64,000 nt of DNA from Madurella fahalii (lineage: Eukaryota; Ascomycota; Sordariomycetes; Sordariales): contig CM056877.1 in the NCBI GenBank assembly GCA_029876055.1, forward strand, positions 1,364,001 through 1,428,000. Direction: 5' to 3'. Shown piece after piece: positions 33,025-44,932 of this stretch (positions are counted from its first letter, which is position 1; the number at the start of each line of letters is the position of its first letter). The notes below the pieces were generated by a model. That model did not search any database, was not told where the DNA came from, and was given only the letters and a program-made list of their open reading frames with translations. Both the position numbers and the translations under genes were made by a program.

Positions 33025-34634
33025 ATGGCCTCAAATGTGAACCACGGACAACCAACAAGGCCAACATCACGACAGCAACCACAACCCCCCTCTACCCCGC
33101 CGTTGCCGTCGGGAACAACCTCATCCTCGGCAACCCCAGACAAGGAAAAGGCACCCAGCCCTCGCCAGACCCCAGTCGCCGCCAACAATGGCCTCCCCCT
33201 CCACACGGGCGACCTGCCCCTCCAGAAGCAGCTCACCCCGGCCGAGATGATAGTCCGGTCCCTGCGCGTGCAGCCGACGGGCGAGTCCGGGCGGTCGGGC
33301 GTGCACCCGTACCATTTTCTGCGCATCCTGTTCCGCTCGTCGTCGTGGGCGTCGCGCATCGTGAATGTCTTGTGGCCCGTCGTGCCCGCGGCCATCGCCG
33401 TGCGCTACGCCACGCCGAGCAACCACCTGGTGATTTTCATCCTGAGCTACCTGGCCATGGTCCCCTGCGCGAACATGATAGGGTTCGCGGGGCAGGAGCT
33501 AGGCCGGAAGCTCCCGCATGTGCTTGGGGTCTTGATGGAGACGACGTGAGTAGAAATTGGGGTGCACGAGAGACGAGGGGGCCGGAAAAGGGCTAACGCT
33601 CTGAAACTTGATAGACTCGGCAGCTTGGTCGAAATCATCATGTTCATTGTCCTGATCACGCGGCCAGCCGTGTCCGGCATCGACTACATCCAGGTCATCC
33701 AGGCGGCTATTCTGGGATCAGTTCTAGCGACCATGTTGCTCTGCCTGGGACTCTGCTTCTTTGCGGCCGGACTCAAAAGAGAGGAGACCACATTCAGCGA
33801 GACCGTTAGTGAAGCCGGAAGCGGCTTGCTGCTGACCGCGTGCGTTTCTTGTCACCCGAAAAACCCCTTGATCAGGGTACTAACAAAGTCCGCAGAGGCT
33901 TCGGCCTCGCCATCCCAACCGTCTATGAGCACTCCCTCAGCGGGAGCGGGAAGCTCACCGAGGCAGATCTCATGGACAGGACGATTGAGATCTCGCGCAG
34001 CACCGCCGTCCTGCTCATGATCGCCTACCTCATCTACATCTTCTTCCAGGCCCGCACCCACCACGGCATCTACGACGCCGTCTTCATCGAGGACACGAAG
34101 CGCGACACGGACAGGCACAACGATCGCATGCATCACCGCCTGACCTTCACCGAGTGCTGCATCGCCCTGGCCATCTCGGTCGCGCTCGTCACCATCATCG
34201 CCATCGCGCTGGTCGACCAGATCCACTTCCTCGTCGAGGAGCGCCACGTGTCGGACGCCTTTGTCGGCCTCATCCTCGTGCCCCTCGTAGAGAAGGCGGC
34301 CGAGCACCTGACGGCGGTCGATGAGGCGTACGACAACCAGATGAACTTTGCCCTGTCGCACGTGCTAGGCGCCACGCTGCAGACGGCCCTGTTTAACGCG
34401 CCCCTGGTCGTGCTCGTCGGCTGGGGCCTTGACAAGCCCATGGGGCTCAACTTTGAGATGTTTGATTTGGCCGTGCTGCTGTTGGCCATCATCACGGTCG
34501 GCAACTTCCTCCGCGACCAAAAGTCCAACTACCTCGAGGGAGCACTGTGCGTGATTGTGTACATCGCCATTGCCGTCGCCGCGCTGTACTATCCGAACCC
34601 GCACCACGCGGCAGGGGGGACAGAGCATCACTGA
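33025..34634 (+). CDS. CAX-type cation/proton exchanger (divergent)
   Basis: Three exons, 33025-33545, 33615-33839 and 33896-34634, give 494 aa. The N-terminal about 85 residues are Pro/Ser/Gln-rich and cytosolic. About eleven hydrophobic segments follow, with an internal charged loop (IEDTKRDTDRHNDRMHH). The second alpha-repeat is clear (LVPLVEKAAEHLTAV ... ALSHVLGATLQTALFNAPLVVLVGW) and the C-terminus (DQKSNYLEGALCVIVYIAIAVAALYYP) is typical of vacuolar Ca2+/H+ exchangers. The GN-type residues expected before AAEH are replaced by EK (VEKAAEH), and the first repeat reads GSLVEIIMF. It thus belongs to a divergent CAX subfamily and the transported ion is uncertain. Intron 2 has a classic CTAAC branch site. 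Confidence 0.88.
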
Positions 34635-35009
34635 ATAGGGGGTTGTTTTGCATTTCAAGACTACACATGTCCTTTAGCAAGCAAGTACGGGGCAAGTTTG
34701 CAAGCCATTTTTGGATGAAATAAGGGGGAGGCATTTTCTTAATGCGCGGCGCATGATGATGAATGCATTAGCAGGGGTTAATATTTCGTCTTTACAATTG
34801 TATAATTGAGATACCTTCCGGATTCTGACGTCCCGAAAAAATGATGTCTTATTTTGCCGTCCGTAGCCGGCGCAGGAAGCCTACGGCTTCATAAACACCA
34901 AACTCATACAAACTGTAGAGGATATTCTAGAATACAAAGTGCCACGCCAAAACCCAACCCGTCCATATCATAATCCCGTTCTCTTTCCATCCCTACCGCA
35001 GCCCCTCAA
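34635..35009. other. convergent 3' intergenic region
   Basis: Short spacer between the 3' ends of the exchanger gene and the Yip-type gene. AT-richer than its surroundings; nothing else seen. Confidence 0.5.
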
Positions 35010-36221
35010 CTAGCTGATAAAGCACAGGCAGCCCAAGCCCAGGTAAAACACAAACAACGGATACACGGCTAGCCCAACGCGGTTCTTGACCACCCCGCTT
35101 CCCCCGAGGATACTAACCCCCGCGGCCAGCGACCAACCCACCAGGACCAAGTACACGGGGATCCTCGCGATCCAGATGAGCGAGAGCGCAGACAGCAGCG
35201 CGGCAATGACGAGGGGGAAGAGCGTATACCCAATGACGCAGATGCTCTGCGCAAACGAACTGTAGAAAAACCCGTCAGCATTTTCCCGGCAACCCACGCA
35301 TCCCCCTTTTTTCTGGGTTTTTTTTTTTTTTTTTTTTTGGCATCCGCCCAATATACACAAGAACAAAGACAAAACAACAAAAGAGGGGGGATGGGGGGAA
35401 AAAGAAAAATTACTCACATATTCCCTCCTAGCAGTTTAATCTGCACCGTCACCACGGCCATGCCAATCCACACCATAGCAAACACGCCGCTAAACACCAC
35501 CTCCCTCTGCATCTCGCGGCCCTTGATGCTCAGCAGCGTGCTGAGCAGCAGGCAAAAGACGAGGGGGCCCCAGAGGTCCCAGTCGCGCAGGCCGGGGCTG
35601 GTGCCGAGGTAGTCGTTGCTGAGCAGGCTCTCGGCGTCCATGACGCGGCTCGCCAGGCCCGCCAGCTCCTCGCGCGAGCGCAGGCTGGCGTACGCCCCGC
35701 GCCATCCCCCCAAACCCCCGCCCCCGCTCCCGGCCCCGCCGTGCTGCGCGCCCAGCAGGTGCCGCGGGTATAGCACCTCGCGCAGCTTGGACCAGACGGC
35801 CAGCAGGTCGCGCCGCAGCGTCGCCCAGACCGTCTCGTCGATGGTGTTCTGCGCGGCGCGCCGGTCTTCGCCCGGGATGCGCGACGTCCAGAATGAAGAG
35901 TTGGATTGGTATTGTTGCCCGGCGGTGGAGCTGCTGCCAATAGTGCCGGAGACGGCGGGTTGAGAGGGGCGGGAGGTTTGCGGTCGGGTGTTGCTGGTGG
36001 TGGTGGTGGTGGTGGTGGTGAGGGGGTCGTCGAAGTCGTTTAGCTCCGCTGTAGATGGGAGGGGTTAGGGAACAGCTGAATTGGTTGCAGAACAGAAGGG
36101 ACGGTAAGGGAAGAGTAGAGAAGGGGTGGAAACACCAACCATCATCTGGGTCGATCAGCTCGTCGTCGTCAATATCCACGGCGGGGACGTTTTGGTAGTC
36201 TCTGCGGCCTGACGAGGCCAT
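35010..36221 (-). CDS. Yip1-family Golgi membrane protein (Yip4/YIPF6-like)
   Basis: Three exons, 36140-36221, 35418-36048 and 35010-35259, give 320 aa. The N-terminus is acidic (DIDDDELIDPDD, then ELNDFDDP) followed by a Thr run (eight or more). The conserved Yip core starts with DIDETVWATLRRDLLAVWSKLR-like sequence (here TIDETVW...) and the hallmark WDLWGPLVFCLLLSTLLS. Four to five membrane helices follow, with GGNISFAQSICVIGYTLFPL created by the splice of exons 2 and 3, then IPVYLVLVGW and YPLFVFYLGLGCLCF. Yip4/YIPF6 proteins bind Rab GTPases and act in Golgi vesicle traffic. The second intron (35260-35417) carries T21 on the plus strand, A21 in the transcript. Confidence 0.9.
35318..35338. 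repeat. T21 homopolymer inside an intron
   Basis: 21 T on the plus strand (A21 in the transcript) in the second intron of the Yip-type gene. Likely length-variable. Confidence 0.8.
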
Positions 36222-37135
36222 GTTTCCGGTTGTCCGCTAGGAGCTGCCGGAAGAAGGTGGTACTGGTCTTCCTGTGTAATCGTATTCTTGAGAACGGTAA
36301 GGCGTATACCGCCGCGCGGATTCGTGGCTTGAATTGTTGGGCGGTTGCTGGATCGTGCCTGTTCCGCGGCGATAGCTTTGTCCAGTACCAAAGGGTCCAC
36401 GGTTCACTTGAGCTGCGCCGTTCGAGTCGACTGACGTTGCCTTGTGGGGTGGCCCAAGCTCTAGTGTAGGTGCAGTTGGTGGGTCTGCCGTTGGGAATGG
36501 GAGCAGCCAGCCAATCAAGAGCTCTTCTGCCGCCACAAGAAATACCTGCAAGATCCTCAAATTCCTCTTCCCGAGCAAGGCGGCTCCGTGTGTGGCTTAT
36601 CGATGCTCGAGCCTTCTCTGTAACTTAGCCCCTTTCCTCCGATCCGTGATACAAAACACAGTCAGGCTCAGTCAAACACACCACGACCTGCACATCGCCA
36701 AAGGACGCTCAAGTGTATGTGTTTCCGCCAGCGTGTTCTAATCCATAAAAATTGCCTCCCTCCGGCATTGCGGTATCAATTTTCGCCAGATGATAAAGCT
36801 AGATGTACCTAGCATTGGCTGAGAATAACGCAACGCTGCAATCTCCTATGCACCACCTTCTTCGTTTTCCAGGATCCCTTCGAGCTGCAAGGACACTGTG
36901 AGGGCCAACATACACCTGTTTCAACACCTTATGACAGCTGCGCTTAGTCCCAGAGAGCCAGAAGTCCGGCTGCCCCTTGTCTCTTCTCCCAGGCTTCAAC
37001 CATAGATATCCATATGGAAACAAACAGTAAATCGTCATTAGTATTGATATATGCAAATTTTTTGTGTCCCCAAACTGTAACCCTGTAGCCCAATACTGCA
37101 AATAGCCAACCCGCTCCAGACATGCATTTCATGAA
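36222..37135. promoter_or_regulatory. upstream region of the Yip-type gene
   Basis: It lies between two minus-strand genes: promoter and leader of the Yip-type gene and 3' UTR of the PAS gene. AT-rich around 36700-37100. No gene supported. Confidence 0.45.
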
Positions 37136-39170
37136 CTACTGCCAAAAATATCCCGAACCCTTCGACGCTTCGGCCGTGTCAGATCTCCGGGAAGACGACG
37201 CTGTCCCGGCGCTCGAGATACACGCCCCAGGCGGCGGCGGTTCGGCCCAAGACTCTTGTGGGAAACTGCACCGGCTGGGGATGGCCGGTGACGGCGGTGA
37301 GAAGGTTTGCTGGTACCGCGCATGGTCGTGCAGCGCATCGTACGAGAAGGAAGGTCGCAGCGGGCGTCGGTATTGCCCCTGGTCATACCCACCATAGGGG
37401 TACGGCGGTGTCGCTGTCACCGCCGGGGGCCACTGCGTCTGCCGGTTGTCGTACATCCGCTCATCGAGCGAAGCATGCCGTGGGCGGGGATAGCCCGGAA
37501 TCGATGCCTCGCCGGGCGGGTACGCCGTGCCGCCATTGAATGCCGGGCCGGCGCCGGAATAGTCTTTGGGAACCTCTTGTTCGCCCCCTTCCCGGTATGC
37601 GGTTGGTCCGGAATTTGTTTCCCAGACGGGGAATTCATCCACCCGTTGGGGTTCTGTGCTCGGTCGCCCATGACCATAGGTTGCGAGCGTCCCATTGATA
37701 CCCGTCACTGCCCATGCGAACACAGCCACGTCTCTTATCGACCTCATAAGTTCTGTTACGCAATGTTAGTCTCGTTTTCCTGTTGGCGCCCGAAAAGGGG
37801 GGAGGGGGGGCGCGGCTGGAGGTATAATTGGTGTGAGAAAACACGTACGGTCAAGCGGGGGCCCACCTGCGGCTTTCACGCACTCCCGCAGCGGCATATA
37901 CTGTGGCAGGAGCGGTGGGCGGAAGGTATACAGCAACTCAGGCGAGATATAAGGTTCGATGGGCTGGCGTCCCCATGGTGCGGCGAAGAGACCGTTTTCA
38001 TAGCTAAAAGCTGCTGGGGCAATCGGTGGTTGAGGGTCGGGAATAGGAGGCCGTGCTCTCCGCAGCACCACGACGAGCCCGTCCGACGTGCAGGACACAA
38101 CTGCCTCCAGCTCAAACGGTTCGGGAGTTTGCGGAGAGCGTCCGCACGGGCTCGGTGGACGGGCACCACCCTGAGAACGGCCCTTTTCCTCGTCCCTGGC
38201 TTCACTACCGGTTCCCTCGACGTCTCCACCGGCCCCTTCGTCGATTTCCATGCCGTCGCCCGCCGACGGAGGTTCTTTAATATCCATTTCGCTTCTGCTG
38301 CCCCTATCGGACTCGTCGTCCGAGTCATCAGCCTCTTCCTCCCCGTTGTCTAGATCGTTCACGTCGGCCCGCGGGTCCTTGTACCAGAAACGGAGATAGG
38401 CAATCGACTCGTTTGCCTTAGCGCTTTCCAGGCATCTCTCGGCTTCGTCGAGGCAATTCGACTGGATGCACTCGTAGAAGGGCCGATCGATAAGTTCCTC
38501 AGGACTGAGCCCCAGGATCTGCGTCACGGCGTCTGTCGCATACATGATGCTGAGGCTCCTTGTAAAGCGGTTAAGTATAAGGGCAGCACGCGGCTCCCGC
38601 TCCATCGGCGGCATCTTGAACTTGGGTGACAAATGTTCCAGCATGTGGTACCGGGGGTCTCGCGGCGAGCATGAGAAGATGCGCCTGATCTGCGGTGCGT
38701 CCCTCGCTCTTCCTAGACGTGCATGTCAGCGCGAGACTCGGCCGATAGCGGGGGCGTGGGGCCCATACGTTCGCTCTTTTCCCCCTTGAAGTATATGCTC
38801 GTACAGGCCACCAACACATTGTGGACTACGGTGAAGCAGCACTCGCAGCTTACCCACTGGCCGCTCTTGGAAAGGATCCGGGCATAGTGGAGAACGGCAG
38901 CTTTGTCGAGCAGGATGCCCCTGCTGTGGACAGAGCGTGCAAACGGTACCTCGTCGGGGTGGAAATAGTCGAAGCAGGACTTCCCCTTGACTTCATCTGG
39001 TGAATAGCCCAGAATGTCGAGGACAGAGTCAGAAGCAAAGAGAATGTTGGCATCGGGCGTGAGGTCTGGAGATGTAAGTGTCAGTAGCAGGGCTTGGAGG
39101 AGCAACCCTGGAACTTGACGCCAGTTGACTCACTGTGTATAGTCATAAACGTCTGGTCTCGGGGATCCAT
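37136..39170 (-). CDS. two-PAS-domain protein of filamentous fungi
   Basis: Four exons, 39134-39170, 38769-39065, 37849-38712 and 37136-37752, encode 604 aa. The start MDPRDQTFMTIH is spliced to NLTPDANILFASDSVLDILGYSPDEV, the first PAS domain (about residues 10-108). The second PAS lies around residues 143-220 (RSLSIMYATDAVTQILGLSPEELIDRPF ... LRFWYKDPR). A long acidic, Asp/Glu-rich linker follows, then a Pro/Tyr-rich tail (PYPYGGYDQGQYRRPL). I see no GATA or other DNA-binding finger, no kinase domain and no NCRFLQ flavin-cysteine motif, so it is not a White Collar or LOV protein by sequence. PAS pairs usually sense small molecules or mediate partner binding; ligand and partner are unknown here. 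All introns are GT-AG, one with a GACTAAC branch site. Confidence 0.85.
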
Positions 39171-42100
39171 CGGGACTAATTATCAATGGCCGTCCGAACG
39201 CGGTGGCCTAGATGCAAGAATTGGTTACAACAGATTCTCCATGCGTTGGCGAAGCGTCAATAGCATTAAGCAACCATGAGATTGGTCCAAGAAGCTAGTG
39301 TCAAAAGCAGGTGCCGAGTCAGACGTGGAACAGGCACCGGATCGAGAGCTTCCCACGATTTTAGCCCGTGCAGTGTAAGGCAAGGGCAAGAACCTCGGGC
39401 CCGGCGGTGTGAAGGAACCGGGAGGCAGTTCGAGAGCCTCTGAGCCGGAGAAGGAGAGGCCGAGCGTCCTTAGGTAACCTTGTGTCGCCTCTGCGGGCTG
39501 TTTCTCGGCTCCGTGTCGTCGCTGTCAACCGAACTAGCGTGGGACACAGATCCCGTCGTCACCCAAGAGCGGATAGCTCGAGCCTCGCCCGTCTCCCACC
39601 ACTGTCTGGTCCCCAAGCTCAAGAAAACGAGAGCGAGAGAGCTTGGTCGAGAGCTCTGGAAGGCCTGAGGCGCCTGTATCGTGCAGCGGTCACCCAACGA
39701 GACGCAGAACTCTCTGAAGCAAACCCGCAGAGACGGTGGAAGCGGGAGGCGTTCGCAATGTCACACCACTGGCAATGTCTTCGGGTCGGTGCAGCGAGCA
39801 GCACCAGAGATACGGGCGGGATCGTGTTGCAGAGGTGACGGTGAAGATGTATCCGCTGGCTAGCGGATCAGAGATGCCGGTCAGGAGCTTAACGGCCGAG
39901 GGATCTGCGAGGCGTGGGGACGCTGCGCTGCGCCGTCTGTTGCGTTTGTAGGCGGAGTTGTTTTTCTTCTCTTGCCCTCTCAATGCCAAACGAACGACGA
40001 CTCCACGGACCGGAAGGAATTCCGGTGCAGAGGGAATCCACGCACAGTATTAGATAATAAGCAGGTGGCGGGTCAAGCGACGGGCACTGGGCCCGGGACT
40101 GTAGAGAGGCTAACGTTCCCACTAGCCCTCATGGGACTTTGCAGAAGTCGATTCTGCTAGTCAGGGAGGATGCCGGCGGGATGCAGCGGCGACAGGCGAT
40201 CCTCGATAGAAGTCGAAGGAGCGGAGCATGGAGGGGCCCTGCAAGGTACCTTGATGCTTTCACAGGCGTGCCCGAGGGGATGGCGCTGGATGGCGCGAGC
40301 TTGAGACTCCACGTCCGGGGAGGGAGAATGGAGATGGAAGCAGCTCCGAGAGACGGGAAGCACTCCCGCCGGCTCGGGGCAATTTTTGCTCCCCACAGGG
40401 GCTGCAGCTGCCAGAGCGGACGCCTAGCCCTGTTTAGGAAGACCTACGCTGTGGTGGGAGAGAAACCTTGGCAACAGCAGAGGATGAAGCTTGCTGTGGC
40501 GCCCAATTGAAGACGAGGCTACACGACGCATATCCATCTCAAAGCTTTTTTGTTTTTCTTCTTCTCCTTCTTCTTTTCTTTCGTTTCGAATCTCAACATG
40601 TCCATCAAGGCAAGTCTCCCTAGCAAGGAAGATGGCCGGATCCTCGAGGCGGGGCCTTCCTTAGCGGGGCTGCTAGGGCATGGAAAATACTCACCTACAG
40701 CTACAGGGATCGCGGAGAATGGCAGGCCTTCTAAAGTACAGGCAGGTAACATTATTGCAGGCGGATGTCTTGCGCTCCTATCAACGGTTCTCATACCGCT
40801 CGGCATTCGGGCTAGAACGAGTATGAAAACATGCCGGAAATGAGAACCAGAACATGCCGCTCTCTCGAGCGCCCGACCGACTGGTGATCCGGAACCGAGC
40901 CTGTCATCAGCTAACTCATCAAGGATGGAAAGGACCCGCCGTGTTATTGCCGACGGTCCCGCCGTGCTCTGCTCAGGTGCCAGGAACCCCTCATCATCTC
41001 TCCTTGATATGTTTTGCCTGCCGGAACGGTATCCGCAGCTACGTGCGTAGCCGTCCTGGTCGTTAGCGAGCCTTGGCGACATTTGACATTTTGTGGAATG
41101 GAGATGCGACGTGTGCAAAGGATCTTCCCGCATCCATTGAAGTGCCGTCGTACCTGCGTCCGCTTCGCTGTCCGTTGTTCGAGGTCGTAAGAAAATTCCC
41201 TCTTCTGCTGATCATTCCCGTTGTCACCCACTGCGTGATCGTCAGGGCGGGGGATGGGTGAACCCTACGGAAAATCTTTTGGTCCACTGTGGGCAAAGGG
41301 TAGGTGGTGGGCTGAACTCACCGTAGCACTTACACAAGACACGGGTCCTATATCTGTCCGATCCTCACACCCTCGACCGTGTCCCAATTCGACGCGCCTA
41401 AGCTTCGACCCGGCTGACCGTCAAGACCATGACTAGAACGTCCCTCGTAGAAAACTTGCAGGCCATGTCGACTGGGAGCATGCTGCCTGGCGTGGGGTTA
41501 ATGTATTTTCGCGCGCCGTGATACTGCAGGACCTCTGGAAAGTCCGAATAACTTCGGAATCCGGACGCCGCGGCTTCTTCCGTCTCAAGCGCCTGCTACA
41601 CCCTTGTCGCACTAAATCCGGCAATAACAGTTGCCGCGCCTTGAGAGCAGGGACTTCTGCTTGGTGATCTTACTTTCCCCATCGTGCGGAAGATAGGATT
41701 CCAAAGCAATTCGACGAGCTGCTAGTGGAAATACGAAGTCTGTCCATCCAAGACTGACGCAATCAGCAAGTTTTTTCGATATCTCCACCAGAACGGGATG
41801 GTCTCGCGATGGTTATTTGCGGGCCAATGCAACGGGCCAGGGCATTCCACGCTTTCTTTTTCAACCAGCATTTCGCCTGCTCCACCGGTTCGGCTCATTG
41901 TTTTCTCTCCCCACGAGCCAAGACGTCCATCGCCGGGTAGCTGCTAATTCCTTGACAAATGTGCCTCCTCCACTCCAATCTTGTAGACACGACACGGCCG
42001 CTGTTAGGTGAAGCTGCGGGCAATGATGGTGCCCGGCTCCACTCGGAAGTGTTTCCAGCCAGTGGAAGCAGTGTGGTTGCCAGCTCGGGAACAACCAGGG

Positions 42101-42800
42101 ACGGTTATACTGCTGAAGCCATGTTCGACAACGACCTGATTTAGGCGACCATGATGTTTGAACGAGAAGCGTTGGTTCCACCGAGCAACGAGCAAACCGC
42201 CACTCGCCTCGTTCATTCTTGCAGTCTTATAAGCAGAACACGGAAGTAGACGTAGACATCATTGAGCCCTCAGGTTCCTAATCCGCCTCAACTCTCTGTG
42301 CCGTCGCGCCAACCTCTTGGGTCGAAGCCACCTTGAGGTCGTCTAGGGGATGTCGCTATCGGCCTCCGTTAGCGGGTGAGCTGCGTAGATGTCAAAAGGG
42401 GCTGCGGGGTAACTATTTGGGTTTGACCAATTTTAGGTGAACCTCAACTCCAAGAGTCGCGTCGCGTCTCGCGTCGCAATCTTCAAAGAACAATGCACGG
42501 GCCCACTTGGATTTTTTGGGCTGAAAGGAAGAGGCAAGGAATTTACAGACAAGATGCGAGAAACAGCAACCGACGTGTAGCGATTGAGCTAACCGGCATT
42601 TATTATTTTTGCTAGACTCAGACCCGGACCGGGGCAAGTGCGTGCATTAGAAACACCACAAACCTGGTCGAGGGTACCTCAGTGGACGGTAGCTCCTCCA
42701 GCTTCTCCAGCTCCCTCTCATCTTTAACAAGCCAGCCGGGACGCGGAAGGTTCGGATTTCAAAGCATCCAGGAGACTTGAAACCGTGGACAGCCACTGCA
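39171..42800. other. 3.6-kb region without a convincing gene
   Basis: It lies upstream of two divergent genes (PAS protein, EED). Open frames up to 204 aa exist on both strands but lack domains, mirror each other and carry no consistent splice structure. A CT-rich stretch near 40540-40590 precedes a small frame starting MSIKASLPSKEDGR (about 40598-40843), which could be a leader or a tiny gene; I cannot support it. It is the longest gene-free stretch of the window and may hold long promoters or a non-coding transcript. Confidence 0.45.
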
Positions 42801-44932
42801 ATGCCTTCGGCCGACTCAGCCGAGTGGGAGCTCCCGCGGCTGCGTACATCGTTTATATTCCAGGTTTGGCAATACCGCCTCGGTGCTCTCGGCCACACTG
42901 CTCACGTTGTCAACAGGACGACTACAAGTATCTTTCTTCCGACGACCAATCGGCATCTCGGGGTATTCAGCAACCTTCTCCGATAGCACAATAACGCTGC
43001 TGACTCTTCTGTCCAGACTTGGCAGAGTTCTTTGACGTCAAGTTCTACCCATACAACCCCCCTGGGACTCCCCCTATCTTTGCTGCTACTAGTAAGAAGC
43101 ATGTAAGGCGGCATCGGCCCTCCTGATCTTGAAGTCTTACTGTACTGATTCCATGTCAAATATGCAAAGGCGGTAATCTGCCGCTTGACGCAAACGACAG
43201 ACAAGGACACAAACCCATGCGAGATAATCCGACTCATCAGAGACGATTGTGTAAGTGAGAACGCCGCCGTGTACAACGCCGAGACAGTCTATCTAAATGC
43301 CCTGCTAGCCGGATGCAAACTGCGGGAGCTGCTGGTCCAGGGACCCAGAAACACAAGAGGCCTGGCTCTGCGTTGCCGGCAACGACAGCACTGTCAAAGT
43401 GTACAATGTGCTGAAAGGAACATTAGTAAAGGCAAGCCCCTCACCCACCGAGCCATTGTCCTCGGAACAAGTAGCTAACACCGTCCAGACCCTCGTTGGC
43501 CATGGCGGCGTAGGTTAGCGGCACTCGAGACTTGGAGATCCTGGCTGAACAAGACTAGGGCATCAACGACCTCGCGACTTCGCCGAGTGATCCGTCGATC
43601 ATAGCCTCGGCCTCTGAGGATACAACAATCAGGATATGGAGCCTGGCAGCGGCTCATGCGAAACAGCCGTGTCTCTGCATCCTTGGTGGCGAGGCACATT
43701 CATACGACTTGCTAAGCGTAGTACGTGTATTCTTTTTCCTTCGTTCCTTCTTTCTTTCTTTTCTTGTTTTTGGAAAAATACTGGATCTCTCTCCGTGCCG
43801 CCACTGATGCCTCGCAGGCTTTCCACGACAATGGGCGTTATGTCTTATCCGCAGGTCATGACCAAGTCATCAACATGGTAAGCTCAAGACATGCATGAAT
43901 AAAAACCCAGAGCTGACAAGCCAAAGTGGGCTCTCCCGGAATTACCTACCCAACACATAGATGTCCCTATCGTGATATACTATCCTCATTTCTCCTCGTC
44001 CGAAATCCACAACAATCTTGTCGACTGGTAAGAGCTCAACTCCAACCTCCCCCCCCCCCCCCCCCCCCAAAAAAAAAAAAAAAAGAAAAACATCTTACCC
44101 CTAACACCATGCGCTCAACAGCGTAGCCTTCTACGGCGACCTCATCCTCTCGCGGGCCTGCCACGAGGACATGATCGTCCTCTGGCGCATCGAAGGGTTC
44201 TCGTCGGACGACCCGGTCCCGGACCCGCTCGACGCACCGACCCCGACCGATGTGGCTAAGCAGACGCGCTCCTACTTCAATCCCACTCCATCGCCGTCGC
44301 GGCCCGCCATGTTTACGCGCCTCGCCCAGTTCGCCACGCCCGACTGCGGCGTCCAGTTCTTCATGCGCTTCCGCATGTTCCACGCCCCCGGGAAGCATCC
44401 CGTCCTGGCGTTCGCCAACGCAAAGTCCAGGACCATGTTTTGGGATTTCGCCCGGTTCGGTTCGTACGCCAACTACATGGCCGAGCTGAAGGAGGCGCAG
44501 AAGGCGGGGAGGCTGCTGGAGAATGGGAATGGGAATAACGGTGTGCCTGCTGTGCAGAAGCCTTCTTGGTTGGTGGCCAAAAGGTCCAAGAAGACTGTTG
44601 GCGTCGCGGCTGTCGCTGCCGCGGCGGCCGGGGCACCATCGGTAGGTGGGGATAAGGAATCGATGGTCTCGGCGAGTCCGGATCCGGAGAGCGTCACGGT
44701 GCTGGGCCACAGTCAGCGGACCCTCCAGGAGTGGGCCGAAATGTATGACTTGTCGAATCCCGTCGGCAGTATCAAAGCCCACCGATCGCTACAGATTGAT
44801 GGCGGGTTTGTTGGGCGGCAGGTGGGCTGGAGTCCCGAGGGTGAGTGGTGCGTGGTGGTGGGGAATGGAAATAGGGCGTTGATTTACCAGCGGTGGGGGA
44901 AGGAGAAAGGAGCCGCTACCTCGGGCCCTTGA
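42801..44932 (+). CDS. Polycomb PRC2 WD40 subunit EED/Esc
   Basis: Ten exons: 42801-42863, 42917-42962, 43017-43102, 43170-43250, 43309-43431, 43489-43509, 43559-43720, 43818-43877, 43927-44027 and 44122-44932, giving 517 aa. Spliced signatures are FFDVKFYPYNPPGTPPIFA, WLCVAGNDSTVKVYNV, SIIASASEDTTIRIWSL, AFHDNGRYVLSAGHDQ, VIYYPHFSSSEIHNNLVD and CGVQFFMRFRMFHAPGKHPV, i.e. the EED beta-propeller. EED binds H3K27me3 and activates the Ezh2-type methyltransferase in facultative heterochromatin. Exon 6 is only 21 nt (TLVGHGG). The intron before it starts with GC (AAG|GCAAGC). A Ser/Ala-rich insertion sits before the last blade (GWSPEGEWCVVVGNGN). Intron 9 contains C20A16. Phases agree at every join. 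Confidence 0.9.
44049..44084. repeat. C20A16 homopolymer pair inside an intron
   Basis: Twenty C directly followed by sixteen A within intron 9 of the EED gene. Long C runs are rare and strongly length-variable; some of the apparent length may be assembly error. Confidence 0.8.

Noticed and set aside
37307..38353. 348-aa plus-strand frame opposite the PAS gene
   Set aside because: The minus strand has spliced PAS domains with matching phases, so the plus frame is a shadow.
40519..41133. 204-aa minus-strand frame in the gene-free gap
   Set aside because: Ends in a KEKKKEKKKNKK run that is the reverse of a CT-rich tract; no domain or conserved start.
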